A stretch of 63,599 nucleotides of DNA from an uncultured Burkholderiales bacterium (GTDB lineage Bacteria > Pseudomonadota > Gammaproteobacteria > Burkholderiales > Burkholderiaceae_C), in assembly GCA_937927685.1 (NCBI GenBank), contig CALBSC010000006.1, forward strand, positions 1 to 63,599. The letters are read 5' to 3'. The position numbers and the translations under genes are program-made. The notes under the pieces are model-generated. The model did not search any database. It was not told where the DNA came from and was given only the letters and a program-made list of their open reading frames with translations. Of the stretch, positions 25,813 to 36,654 are shown piece by piece; the first letter of the stretch is position 1, and every line of letters begins with the position of its first letter.

Positions 25813-26718
25813 ATGAACACCTCCACCCGCGCCTTGAGCCTGACGGCTTTTCTGACCCTGCTGCTCATCGCCTTCATGATGGGGGCCAACCACGTGGCCG
25901 CCCGTATCGCGTTTGCGCAAGGGCTGGATGTGGCCACCGCCGTGGCCGTACGCAGCCTCATCACGGCCTGCGTGGTCGGCGCGCTGCTGTGGTCGCACAA
26001 GGTCTCGTTGCGGACCAACGCCTCGCAGCGCAAGGCCCTGCTGGCGCTGGGCGTGATGATCGGCTTGCAAAGCCAGTGCCTGTATTCGTCCGTGGCCCGG
26101 TTGCCGGTGGCGCTGGCCTTGCTGGCCTTCAACACCTACCCGTTGTGGACCGCGTTGTGGGACCGGCTCTTTTACGGGCGCTCACCGGACCGCAGTCTGC
26201 TCGTGGCCATGCCCGTGATTCTGCTTGGGCTGGCCCTGGCGCTGGACGTGCTGGGGGCCTCCTCGGGCCTCGGGTCAAGCGCCCAGTGGGAGCGCATCGG
26301 CACTGGGGTCGCCTTTGCCCTCACCGCCGCGGCCGTGTTTGGCGGGGCCCTGGTTGTCACGCAACACCACACCCAGGGATTGGATGGGCGTGTACGCACG
26401 CTTTCAAGCATGACGCTGGCTGGCCTGATGGCCGTCACGCTGATCGGCTTTCAAGGGGGCCCGCACTGGCCGCAGGCCGTGGTGGGCTGGTGGGGGCTGG
26501 CGCTCTTGACCTTCCTCTACGGCACCGCCTTCACCATCATGTTCACCGTGCTGCCGCGACTGGGCGTGGCCGGCAACTCAGCCATCATGAATGTTGAACC
26601 CGTGTTTGCGCTGGTGCTGGCCTGGCTGATCCTGGACCAAAGCGTTGCCCCGCTGCAGCTGGTGGGCGCCTTGCTGGTGGTCAGTGCCGTGGTGGGGTTG
26701 GGGTTGCGCAAGGGCTGA
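25813..26718 (+). CDS. EamA/DMT-family transporter
   Basis: 301-residue membrane protein with about ten helices in two EamA repeats, the first starting ALSLTAFLTLLLIAFMMG and the second around residue 165. DMT carriers export amino acids, metabolites or drugs; the cargo here is unknown. It is the last gene of the rightward run from hpaR and lies 46 bases after the ketopantoate-reductase-like gene. It converges with alr, 74 bases away. Confidence 0.83.
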   Translation: MNTSTRALSLTAFLTLLLIAFMMGANHVAARIAFAQGLDVATAVAVRSLITACVVGALLWSHKVSLRTNASQRKALLALGVMIGLQSQCLYSSVARLPVALALLAFNTYPLWTALWDRLFYGRSPDRSLLVAMPVILLGLALALDVLGASSGLGSSAQWERIGTGVAFALTAAAVFGGALVVTQHHTQGLDGRVRTLSSMTLAGLMAVTLIGFQGGPHWPQAVVGWWGLALLTFLYGTAFTIMFTVLPRLGVAGNSAIMNVEPVFALVLAWLILDQSVAPLQLVGALLVVSAVVGLGLRKG

Positions 26719-26792
26719 GCCGCGGCACTCACCGCCAGCACGCCCCCGACCGCGATCCCCTCAACGCCGACGCTCCCGCCCAGGGCGGTGGG

Positions 26793-27899
26793 TCAGTCCA
26801 CCACCACCGGCACGCGTGGCGCGAGGGCGCACAACAGCTCATAGGCGATCGTGCCAGCCCGGTGTGCCACCTCGTCGACGTCGAGACGTTCGCCGGTGGA
26901 GGCATGGCCCCAGAGCGTGACTTCACTCTCCAGGCCCGGCACCAGCCCATCGGCCATCAGGTCCGTGAGGTCCACCGTCAGCATGTCCATGCTCACACGC
27001 CCCACCAAAGACACTCGCCGGCCTTGCACGAGCACCGGCGTGCCGGCCGGTGCGCTGCGCGGATACCCATCGGCGTAACCACACGCCACCACACCGATCG
27101 TGCGCGCACCGGGGGCGGTGTAGGTCGAGCCGTACCCGACGGTGTCGCCGGCTGCGAGCGTCTGAAGACCAATGAGCCGGCTGCGCAAACTCATCGCGGG
27201 CTGCAAGCCCCAGAACGCGGCGTCGTGCTCGGGGTAGTCCGGCGCGCCACCGTACAGGGCAATGCCGGGGCGGACCCAATCGGCACTGACATCTGCTGCG
27301 CTGGCATGCCGCAACAGGGCGGCACTGTTGGAGAGTGAGCGCTCCCCTGGCAAATCTGCGCTCAACTGGCTGAACACGGCGCGCTGGTGTTCTATGCCGC
27401 GGGCGCTGTCGGCATCGCTGAAGTGCGTGATGAGGGAAATTTCATCGACCTGGGGCAAGGCATCCAGACGCGCCCAGGCCGAACGAAAGCGGGTGGCGGA
27501 AAAACCCAGCCGGTTCATGCCACTGTTGAGCTTCAAGAAAACCCGGTGCGGCTGCTGGGTCTTGTGCCGGCTCAGCCAATCAATCTGCGCCTCGCAATGG
27601 ACCGTGTGCCACAGTTGCAGGCGGGAGCACACCTCCAGGTCGCGCGGCTCGAAAGCGCCTTCCAGCAACAAGATCGGGCCCCGCCAACCCAGAGCGCGCA
27701 AACGCTCGGCCTCGGTCAGGTCCAGCACGGCAAAGCCATCCGCCCCCCGCAATCCCTCGAACACCCGCTCGATGCCATGCCCGTAGGCATTGGCCTTGAC
27801 CACCGCCCACACCCGGGCGTCGGGCGTGGCAGCACGCAGACAGGTCAAATTGTGCTGCAGTGCAGCAGTGTGGATAAAGGCCTGGATCGGTCGGGGCAT
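26793..27899 (-). CDS. alr: Alanine racemase
   Basis: PLP enzyme making D-alanine for peptidoglycan (cytosolic). 368 residues; PLP Lys35 in WAVVKANAYGHG, the C-terminal GRVSMDMLTVDLT block and a conserved VGYGSTY Tyr region. Length is standard. Whether this is the biosynthetic (Alr) or catabolic (DadX) isozyme cannot be told from sequence; no dadA is adjacent. It diverges from lplT with an 89-base spacer. Confidence 0.93.
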   Translation of the reverse strand: MPRPIQAFIHTAALQHNLTCLRAATPDARVWAVVKANAYGHGIERVFEGLRGADGFAVLDLTEAERLRALGWRGPILLLEGAFEPRDLEVCSRLQLWHTVHCEAQIDWLSRHKTQQPHRVFLKLNSGMNRLGFSATRFRSAWARLDALPQVDEISLITHFSDADSARGIEHQRAVFSQLSADLPGERSLSNSAALLRHASAADVSADWVRPGIALYGGAPDYPEHDAAFWGLQPAMSLRSRLIGLQTLAAGDTVGYGSTYTAPGARTIGVVACGYADGYPRSAPAGTPVLVQGRRVSLVGRVSMDMLTVDLTDLMADGLVPGLESEVTLWGHASTGERLDVDEVAHRAGTIAYELLCALAPRVPVVVD

Positions 27900-27988
27900 G
27901 GCAGGGATTGTGGCAGGCCCATGATATAACCCGGCGAGCCCATGATTTACGCAACTTCACGATTTGCCTGCCGGCGTCGCTCTGTCTC

Positions 27989-29295
27989 ATGAAGCGCGGT
28001 TTTTACACCATCATGTCGGCGCAGTTTTTCAGCTCGCTGGCCGACAACGCCCTGTTCGTGGCGGCGGTGGAGTTGCTCAAAAGCGAAGGCGCCCCCGAGT
28101 GGCACCGCGCCGCCCTGGTGCCCATGTTTGCGCTCTTTTATGTGGTGCTCGCGCCCTTTGTGGGGGCCTTTGCCGATGCACGCCCCAAGGGACAGGTGAT
28201 GTTCATCAGCAACGCCATCAAGGTGGTGGGGTGTCTGCTGATGCTGTTTGGCACCCACCCGCTCATGGCCTACGCCCTGGTGGGGCTGGGCGCGGCGGCC
28301 TATTCGCCGGCCAAGTACGGCATCCTCACCGAGTTGCTGCCCGCTTCGCAACTGGTCAAGGCCAATGGCTGGATCGAGGGCCTCACCATTGCGTCCATCA
28401 TTCTGGGGGTGCTGGTGGGCGGTCAGCTCGTGGGCCCGACCCTCTCCAGCTGGCTGCTGTCGTTTGACCTGCCGCTGGTCGACACCGGCATCGACTCGGG
28501 CCCGCAGGCCGCGATTCTCGTGCTGGTGCTGGTGTACATGATTGCGGCCTGGTTCAACACCCGCATCCCCCTGACGGGCGCGAAGATGATGCCCATGCGG
28601 GTCAAGCCCGAACACTCGCTGGCGCGCAACCTCTTCGACCTGCTGCCGGACTTCTGGCACTGCAACGTGCGCTTGTGGCAAGACAAACTGGGGCAGATTT
28701 CGTTGGCCACCACCACCCTGTTCTGGGGGGTGAGCGGCAACCTGCGCTACATCGTGCTGGCCTGGAGCGCGGCGGCCCTGGGCTACAGCACGACCCAGGC
28801 GTCGTCGCTGGTGGGCGTGGTCGCCATCGGCACGGCCGTGGGCGCAGTGGTGGCGTCCTTGCGCATGCGGCTGGTGCAGGCCACACGGGTGATCCCCATG
28901 GGCATTGCCATGGGCCTGCTGGTGCTGGGCATGAACTTCATCAGCAACGTGTGGGTGGCAGCCCCCTTCCTGGTGCTGCTGGGCGGTCTGGGCGGCTTCC
29001 TGGTGGTGCCCATGAATGCCTTGCTGCAGCACCGCGGTCACAACCTCATGGGTGCCGGCCGGTCCATTGCCGTGCAGAACTTCAACGAGCAAACCTGCAT
29101 TCTGGTGCTGGGCGGCCTCTACACCTTCTCCACTGGCGTGGGCTTGAGTTCCTTCGGGGCAATTTCGATGTTCGGCCTGCTGGTGGCCAGCATGATGTGG
29201 GCGATCCTGCGCTGGCACCAGTACAACCGGCGTGTGCACCATGAGGAGTTGCATCGCTTGCACGAAATCGCCCGCAATGACAACATGCATGGCTG

Positions 29296-29296
<1 letters not shown>
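27989..29296 (+). CDS. lplT: Lysophospholipid transporter LplT (MFS)
   Basis: Inner-membrane flippase returning lysophospholipids to the cytoplasmic leaflet for re-acylation. 435 residues from MKRGFYTIMSAQFFSSLADN, with about 12 helices and family blocks AALVPMFALFYVVLAPFVG, YSPAKYGILTELLP and GRSIAVQNFNEQ. An in-frame upstream extension to 27908 is not supported. The acyltransferase Aas, often fused or adjacent in enterics, is not here. The stop overlaps the next start by one base (TGATG). Confidence 0.9.
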
Positions 29297-29781
<485 letters not shown>

Positions 29782-29799
29782 GTTTGCAGCGAGGCGGCA

Positions 29800-31041
29800 T
29801 CACGCAGCCGCCAACACCCCGTCCAGCAGCTCCACCCAATGCCGCACCGGCACATCGCTGCCGCTTTGCAAGTGGGTGATGCAACCGATATTGGCGCTCA
29901 GGATGGCGCTGGGTTGCAAGGCATTCAGGTGCCCGAGCTTGCGATCCCGGAGTTGATAGGCGATCTCCGGGTTGAGCACGCTGTAGGTGCCCGCCGAGCC
30001 ACAGCACAGATGTGACTCGCTGGACGCCACCTGCACTTGAAAGCCCAAACTCGCCATGTGCGTCTCCACACCCCCCTTGAGCTGCTGCCCGTGCTGCAAG
30101 GTGCACGGCGGGTGATACGCCACCACGCCGGTGGCTTGCACCGCCTCGGGCCTGAGCTGCTCTTTCAAGGTGGGCAGCAGTTGCGGCAACAACTCGCTCA
30201 GGTCCCGCGTGAGTGCGCTGATGCGCTGCGCCTTGTCGGCATACGCCGGATCATTGCGCAGCACATGGCCGTAGTCCTTCACCATCACACCACAGCCCGA
30301 GGCGTTCATCACGATGGCCTCGACTTCGCCGCGCTCAACCAGCGGCCACCAGGCATCGATGTTGGCGCGCATCTGCTCGGTACCGCCGGTCTGGTCGTTG
30401 AGGTGAAATTTCAAGGCGCCACAGCAACCGGCCTGTGCCACCACCACGGTCTGAATGCCGCAGGCATCCAGCACGCGCGCAGTGGCATGGTTGATGTTGG
30501 GACTCATGCTGGGCTGGACACACCCGGTGAGCATCAAGACCTTGCGGGCATGTTCTCGGGTGGGCCAGGTGCCGGCGTCGCGGGCCTCGGGCACCTTGGC
30601 CTTGAGCGAGTCGGGCAGCAGTCCCCGCACGGCCTGACCCAGCTTCATGGCCGGCGCGAACAGTGAGGATGACAAACCTTCCTTGAGCGCCCAGCGCACC
30701 AGTTTTTCGCCCGTCGGGCGCTCCACTTTGGCATCCACCAGCTGGCGACCAATGTCCACCAGATGTCCGTATTGCACACCACTGGGGCAGGTGCTCTCGC
30801 AGTTGCGACAGGTCAGGCAACGGTCCAGGTGTTGCTGCGTCTTGCGGGTGGGCTCGGCGCCCTCCAGCACCTGCTTGATCAGGTAGATGCGCCCACGCGG
30901 GCCATCGAGTTCATCGCCGAGCAACTGGTAGGTGGGGCACGTGGCGGTGCAAAAACCACAGTGCACACACTTGCGCAGAATCGATTCGGCTTCGCGACCC
31001 TCAGGGGTGTCGTGATATTCAGGTGAGAGTTGGGTCTGCAT
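29800..31041 (-). CDS. glcF: Glycolate oxidase iron-sulfur subunit
   Basis: 413-residue electron-transfer subunit of the GlcDEF glycolate dehydrogenase. Two 4Fe-4S motifs CVHCGFCTATCP (near 25) and CLTCRNCESTCP (near 76), followed by two CCG-type domains (GCVQPSMSPNIN; AGCCGALKFH; LCCGSAGTYS). Length is standard. It starts 3 bases after the glcE stop. Electrons probably go to the quinone pool. The catalytic GlcD subunit is not encoded nearby. Confidence 0.93.
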   Translation of the reverse strand: MQTQLSPEYHDTPEGREAESILRKCVHCGFCTATCPTYQLLGDELDGPRGRIYLIKQVLEGAEPTRKTQQHLDRCLTCRNCESTCPSGVQYGHLVDIGRQLVDAKVERPTGEKLVRWALKEGLSSSLFAPAMKLGQAVRGLLPDSLKAKVPEARDAGTWPTREHARKVLMLTGCVQPSMSPNINHATARVLDACGIQTVVVAQAGCCGALKFHLNDQTGGTEQMRANIDAWWPLVERGEVEAIVMNASGCGVMVKDYGHVLRNDPAYADKAQRISALTRDLSELLPQLLPTLKEQLRPEAVQATGVVAYHPPCTLQHGQQLKGGVETHMASLGFQVQVASSESHLCCGSAGTYSVLNPEIAYQLRDRKLGHLNALQPSAILSANIGCITHLQSGSDVPVRHWVELLDGVLAAA

Positions 31042-31044
31042 GGC

Positions 31045-32250
31045 TCATTCCTGCGGCGCACGGTCCAGGCCCAGGCGCCCGGTGTCAAACACCCCTTGCG
31101 GGTCGAATTGCGCCTGCAAGGCGCGCTGCAGCCGGTGCTGCACCGGTGTGAGCGGCGTGAACACCCCCACCTCGCGGTCCACCTCGGGGTGAGCCAGGCT
31201 GGGTCGCCACAACGTGGCGTGCCCGCCCTGCTCACGCGCCAACGCGCGCAGGGCGAGGGCCGCACTGGCCGGCGCCCAGCACCAGCGCTGCGCGCCGTGC
31301 CACTCCACCAGCGTCGCTGACGGCAATGCCAAGGCTGGCGTGGTGGCTGGCAAAGACAGCCGCCACAAGGCTTGGTCGGGGGCCGGCGCCTGGGTGAAGA
31401 ATGCATCGGTGTGGTCGCGGCAGCGTTCCCACCACGACTGGGCCTGCGCCTCGTCCAGTGGCATGGCGCTGTGACCCGTCGCCGAAAGATGCGACTGCAT
31501 GACCGGGATGGCCGCCTGCACGGCCGCCAACGCGCCGCGCAGGCGCACGATCAGGTAGCCCTCATCCGTCGGCTCACCCCGCGCCACGTGGCTGCTGGTG
31601 GAGACATCGTCTGCCCCCATTGACACAGGCGCCCAGCTGCTAGCGTTCAGCGGCAAGGGCAGGCCTGCCCAACGCTGCAACTGGTCCAGCGCCGCAGGCT
31701 GTTTCATGCGGACCACAAAACTCGATTGTGCGGACGCCACCGGCAGCACCTTCAACGACACCTCGGTGATGAGACCCAGCTGCCCCATCGAGCCTGCAAG
31801 CGCGCGCGAGACGTCATAGCCGGCGACGTTTTTCATGACCTGACCGCCAAAGCGCAACAACTCACCCCGGCCGTTGATGAGCTCGGCCCCGAGCACATAG
31901 TCCCGCACACCGCCCACGCTGGCACGTGCAGGACCGGCCAGGCCACTGGCGACCATGCCACCCACCGTGGCAGGCGCGCCGTTGTATCGGGGTGGCTCAA
32001 AGGGCAGGCATTGGCCTTGTTCCGCCAGCAAATTTTCCAGGGTCGTCAGGGGGGTGCCGCTGCGCACGGTCACCACCAGCTCGCTGGGCTCATAGCTCAG
32101 CACACCGTCCCACGCGAGCGTGGACAGCGGCTCGCCCCGGGGCGTTTCACCATGGAAGGCTTTGCTGCCTTGCCCCTGAACGGACAAGACACGACCCTGC
32201 GCGGCGGCGCTGCGAACCTGGTCGCACCAGTCAGACAATGAGTTGTGCAT
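31045..32250 (-). CDS. glcE: Glycolate oxidase FAD-binding subunit
   Basis: 401-residue FAD-PCMH domain protein from MHNSLSDWCDQVRSAA, with ELVVTVRSGTPL, PATVGGMVASGLAGP and GGQVMKNVAGYDVSR flavin-binding blocks typical of GlcE. Companion of GlcF, 3 bases upstream of it. An extension to 32358 lacks homology. The expected glcD is not upstream; instead a threonine-dehydratase-like gene ends 64 bases before glcE, so GlcD must be encoded elsewhere or by a paralogue. Confidence 0.92.
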   Translation of the reverse strand: MHNSLSDWCDQVRSAAAQGRVLSVQGQGSKAFHGETPRGEPLSTLAWDGVLSYEPSELVVTVRSGTPLTTLENLLAEQGQCLPFEPPRYNGAPATVGGMVASGLAGPARASVGGVRDYVLGAELINGRGELLRFGGQVMKNVAGYDVSRALAGSMGQLGLITEVSLKVLPVASAQSSFVVRMKQPAALDQLQRWAGLPLPLNASSWAPVSMGADDVSTSSHVARGEPTDEGYLIVRLRGALAAVQAAIPVMQSHLSATGHSAMPLDEAQAQSWWERCRDHTDAFFTQAPAPDQALWRLSLPATTPALALPSATLVEWHGAQRWCWAPASAALALRALAREQGGHATLWRPSLAHPEVDREVGVFTPLTPVQHRLQRALQAQFDPQGVFDTGRLGLDRAPQE

Positions 32251-32314
32251 GGTCAGGATGGTAGCGCCTGTCGTGCGCTGCAGGCCAGGCGGGCCACGAC
32301 AACCCCAGCCCGCG

Positions 32315-33283
32315 TCAGGGCGTCGCCAGCAACTGGGCGAAGCGGGGCAGGTCCACATTGCCCCCGCTGATCACGATGCCCACCCGCCGACCCTGCAAAT
32401 CCAGCCCCGCATGGCAGGCGGCAGCCAGGGTCAGGCACCCGGTGGGCTCGACCACCATCTTCATGCGCTCGGCATAAAAGCGCATGGCCTCAACCAGTTG
32501 CGCGTCCGTCACGGTCAGGATGTCGTCGACATGGCGGCGAATGATCTCGAAGGTGAGCTCTCCCACCAGCGGTGTTTGTGCCCCATCGGCAATGGTGCGC
32601 GGCGTGGGGATACGCACCCGCTCGCCCCGGCGAAACGATTGCTGCACGTCGTTCCCGGCCTCGGGCTCCACGCCATATACCTGGCAGCGTGGCGACATGG
32701 CACGCGCGGCCAGCGCACTGCCGCTGAGCAGGCCGCCACCCCCCAGGCAGACCAGCAAGACATCGAGTTCGCCCACGGCCTCGAACAACTCCAGCGCCGC
32801 CGTGCCCTGACCACACAGCACATCGGCATGGTCAAACGGCGGGATGAAGGTGCGCCCCTCGCGCGCGGCCAGTTCGCGGGCGATGGCCATCGCATCCTCG
32901 TTGTAGCGGTCGTAGCCCACCACGGTGGCCCCGTAACCCTGGGTGGCCGTCAGCTTGGCGGGCGAGGCGTCGTGCGGCATGATGAGGGTGGCCGACATCC
33001 CCAGGATTTGCGCCGACAGGGCCACGGCCTGGGCATGGTTGCCGGAGGAATAGGCCACCACCCCTGCGCGTCGCTGCTCGGGGGTCAGGCGGGAGAGGGC
33101 GTTGAAGGCGCCGCGGAACTTGAACGCACCCATGCGTTGGAAGTTCTCGCACTTGAAAAACAGCTGCGCACCCAGGCGCTGTTCCAGGGTGGCGGATCGC
33201 AGCACCGGCGTGCGGTGCGCGTGGCCATGCAGCCGCTGGGCGGCTGCACGCACATCATCGAATGTGGGCAGCACCCGCGACAT
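32315..33283 (-). CDS. Threonine/serine dehydratase family (PLP fold type II)
   Basis: 322 residues from the ATG at 33283 (a TTG nine bases upstream is less likely). PLP Lys55 in GAFKFRGAFNAL, phosphate/substrate loop SSGNHAQA, glycine loop GGGGLLSG and the C-terminal SGGN. No regulatory ACT domain, so it is the short catabolic or serine-racemase-like type rather than biosynthetic IlvA. The reaction could be L-threonine/serine deamination, hydroxyaspartate dehydration or serine racemisation. It starts 26 bases after the gapA stop and may be co-transcribed with it and glcEF. Confidence 0.87.
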   Translation of the reverse strand: MSRVLPTFDDVRAAAQRLHGHAHRTPVLRSATLEQRLGAQLFFKCENFQRMGAFKFRGAFNALSRLTPEQRRAGVVAYSSGNHAQAVALSAQILGMSATLIMPHDASPAKLTATQGYGATVVGYDRYNEDAMAIARELAAREGRTFIPPFDHADVLCGQGTAALELFEAVGELDVLLVCLGGGGLLSGSALAARAMSPRCQVYGVEPEAGNDVQQSFRRGERVRIPTPRTIADGAQTPLVGELTFEIIRRHVDDILTVTDAQLVEAMRFYAERMKMVVEPTGCLTLAAACHAGLDLQGRRVGIVISGGNVDLPRFAQLLATP

Positions 33284-33309
33284 GCGACGCAACGATCAGC
33301 GCTCGCCCA

Positions 33310-34308
<999 letters not shown>

Positions 34309-34346
34309 GGAACAGTCCTCTTGATAAAAAAACGAATCCGGAAAAT

Positions 34347-36404
34347 TCAGCGCTGCAACACGGCCTGCACCGTGTCGGCGACGTTCTCGGGCGTGAAGCC
34401 GAAATGCTTGAACAAGGCGCCCGCCGGGGCCGACTCGCCAAAGCAGTCGATGCCCACCACGGCAGACACGCCGTATTTCCACCAGCCGTCGGTGGAGCCC
34501 ATCTCGACCGCCACACGGGGCAACTTGGCCGGCAGGACTTCCAGCTTGTACGCGGCGCTCTGGCGGTCAAAGGTGGTGGTGCTGGGCATGGAGACCACGC
34601 GCACCGCGATCTTGCGTTCGGCCAGCAGGGCCTGGGCCTTGAGAGCGAGTTGCACCTCGGAGCCAGTGGCGATGAGGACGGCCTGCGCGGCGCGCTTCAT
34701 GCCCACCTCGGTGGGCTCGGCCACCACGTAGGCGCCCTTGCTGATGGCGTCCAGGCCCGCTGCATCCGGGGCCGACGCGCAGCTGCCCTTGGGCAGGTAG
34801 GGCAGGTTCTGGCGGCTGAGCAGCAAGGCGGTGGGGCCCCGGCGATTTTGCAGGGCCACTGCCCAGGCGACCGTGGTCTCGGCCGTGTCGGCCGGACGCC
34901 AGACGTCCAGGTGGGGGATCAGCCGCAGGCTGGCCGCGTGCTCGATCGACTGGTGGGTGGGGCCGTCCTCGCCCAGGCCGATGGAGTCGTGGGTGAATAC
35001 GTGCACCAGACGCGTCTTCATGAGCGCCGCCATGCGAATGGCGTTGCGGCTGTAGTCGCTGAAGGTGAGGAAGGTGCCGCCGTAAGGGATGTAGCCGCCA
35101 TGCAGCGCCACGCCATTCATGATGGCCGCCATGCCAAACTCGCGCACGCCGTAGTTGATGTGACGACCGCCTTGGCCATTGGCGTTCTTGACCACCTGCC
35201 CGGCCTGATCGAAACGCAGTGCCGGGGTGGACGAGGTGTTGGTGAGGTTGGAGCCGGTCAGGTCGGCGCTGCCGCCCAGGAGTTCGGGCAAGCCGGCGGT
35301 GAAGGCTTCCAGCGCAAGCTGGCTGGCCTTGCGGGTGGCCACCGTCTCGGCCTTGGTGTGGGCGGCCAGCACGGCGTCCACCACGCGTTGCGAGAAGTCA
35401 CGCGGCAGGTCCCCAGCCATGCGGCGAACCAGTTCCGCCGCCAGCGCCGGGTGGGCGCTTTTGTAGGCCTTGAAGCGGGTGTCCCATTCGCTTTCCTGCG
35501 CCTTGCCACGGGCCTTGGCGTCCCAGTCGGCGTACACCTCGCGGGGGATCTCGAACGGGGCATGCGACCAGCCCAGGGCCTGGCGGGTGAGTGCGATCTC
35601 TTCGGCGCCCAGGGGCTCGCCGTGGGCTTTGGCCGTGTTGGCGCGGTTCGGGCTGCCCTTGCCGATGTGGGTGCGGCAGATGATGAGGGTGGGGCGCTCG
35701 GGGCTGATGCGGGCGGCGGCAATCGCCTGGCTCACTGCGGCTGCATCGTGGCCGTTCACCGGTCCCAGCACCTGCCAGCCATACGACTCGAACCGCTGCG
35801 CCGTGTTGTCGGCAAACCAGGGGGTCACCTGGCCGTCAATGGAAATGCCGTTGTCGTCGTACAGCGCGATGAGTTTGTTGAGCTTCCAGGCACCGGCGAG
35901 CGAGCACGCCTCGTGGCTGATGCCCTCCATCAGGCACCCATCGCCCATGAACACATAGGTGTGGTGATCAATGACGGTGTGGCCATCGCGGTTGAATTCG
36001 GCGGCCAGCAGCTTCTCGGCCAGCGCCATGCCCACCGCGTTGGTGATGCCCTGACCCAGCGGGCCGGTGGTGGTTTCCACCCCGGGGGTCACGCCCACTT
36101 CGGGGTGACCCGCGGTCTTGCTGTGGAGCTGGCGGAAGTTGCGCAGCTCGCTCATGGGCAGGTCGTAGCCGGTGAGATGCAACAGCGCGTAGATCAACAT
36201 GGAGCCATGGCCATTGGAGAGCACAAAGCGGTCGCGGTCGATCCAGTGGGGGTTGCGCGGGTTGTGGCGCAGGTGGTCCCCCCACAGGGCCACGGCCATG
36301 TCGGCCATGCCCATGGGCGCGCCGGGGTGGCCGGAGTTGGCTTGCTGGACGGCGTCCATTGCCAACGCACGGATTGCGTTGGCCATCGAGGAGGTATTGG
36401 CCAT
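34347..36404 (-). CDS. tktA: Transketolase
   Basis: 685-residue thiamine-diphosphate enzyme of the pentose phosphate pathway. ANAIRALAMDAVQQANSGHPG and GPLGQGI at the front, ThDP motif GDGCLMEG near 155-162, and the pyrimidine-domain FLTFSDYSRNAIRMAAL region. Start MANTSSMANAIRA at 36404; the second ATG (six codons in) is possible, and neither has a strong ribosome site. A TAAAAT at 36451-36446 could be a -10 box. First gene of a leftward run tktA-gapA-dehydratase-glcE-glcF. Confidence 0.95.
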   Translation of the reverse strand: MANTSSMANAIRALAMDAVQQANSGHPGAPMGMADMAVALWGDHLRHNPRNPHWIDRDRFVLSNGHGSMLIYALLHLTGYDLPMSELRNFRQLHSKTAGHPEVGVTPGVETTTGPLGQGITNAVGMALAEKLLAAEFNRDGHTVIDHHTYVFMGDGCLMEGISHEACSLAGAWKLNKLIALYDDNGISIDGQVTPWFADNTAQRFESYGWQVLGPVNGHDAAAVSQAIAAARISPERPTLIICRTHIGKGSPNRANTAKAHGEPLGAEEIALTRQALGWSHAPFEIPREVYADWDAKARGKAQESEWDTRFKAYKSAHPALAAELVRRMAGDLPRDFSQRVVDAVLAAHTKAETVATRKASQLALEAFTAGLPELLGGSADLTGSNLTNTSSTPALRFDQAGQVVKNANGQGGRHINYGVREFGMAAIMNGVALHGGYIPYGGTFLTFSDYSRNAIRMAALMKTRLVHVFTHDSIGLGEDGPTHQSIEHAASLRLIPHLDVWRPADTAETTVAWAVALQNRRGPTALLLSRQNLPYLPKGSCASAPDAAGLDAISKGAYVVAEPTEVGMKRAAQAVLIATGSEVQLALKAQALLAERKIAVRVVSMPSTTTFDRQSAAYKLEVLPAKLPRVAVEMGSTDGWWKYGVSAVVGIDCFGESAPAGALFKHFGFTPENVADTVQAVLQR

Positions 36405-36531
36405 GGTGTTCGGGGTGGGGGTGAAGGGAGCAGGGGAAACCCGGAATTTTAGCGGCGTGCCGGGCCCGATCGGTACACTTGGCTGACACCTGGGCACCGG
36501 TTGACGGCGCGGGCCAGGCCCCGAACCCCCT

Positions 36532-36560
36532 CCTCACACCGACCTCACACCGACCTCACC
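36532..36560. repeat. Short tandem repeat, 11-bp unit
   Basis: CCTCACACCGA occurs twice in tandem (36532-36542, 36543-36553) and a partial third copy (CCTCACC) follows, in the 250-base divergent tktA/murU spacer. No promoter or gene could be assigned inside the spacer with confidence. Confidence 0.6.
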
Positions 36561-36654
36561 CACACCTCCGCTTCATCTCGACCTCCCTCCTGCGGCCCAG
36601 CATCGCGAACTGCCCGTCGATCTGCTTGGCTGCGCTCACCGCCCCCAGCCTGTC

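Noticed and set aside
27921..27955. Direct repeat CCCATGAT before lplT as an operator, with TATAAC as -10
   Set aside because: No -35 at workable spacing, and the 8-bp repeat can arise by chance.
34404..36452. 682-codon rightward open frame antisense to tktA
   Set aside because: Long antisense frames are expected at this GC; composition is Gly/Ala/His/Arg-rich without domains and tktA is certain.
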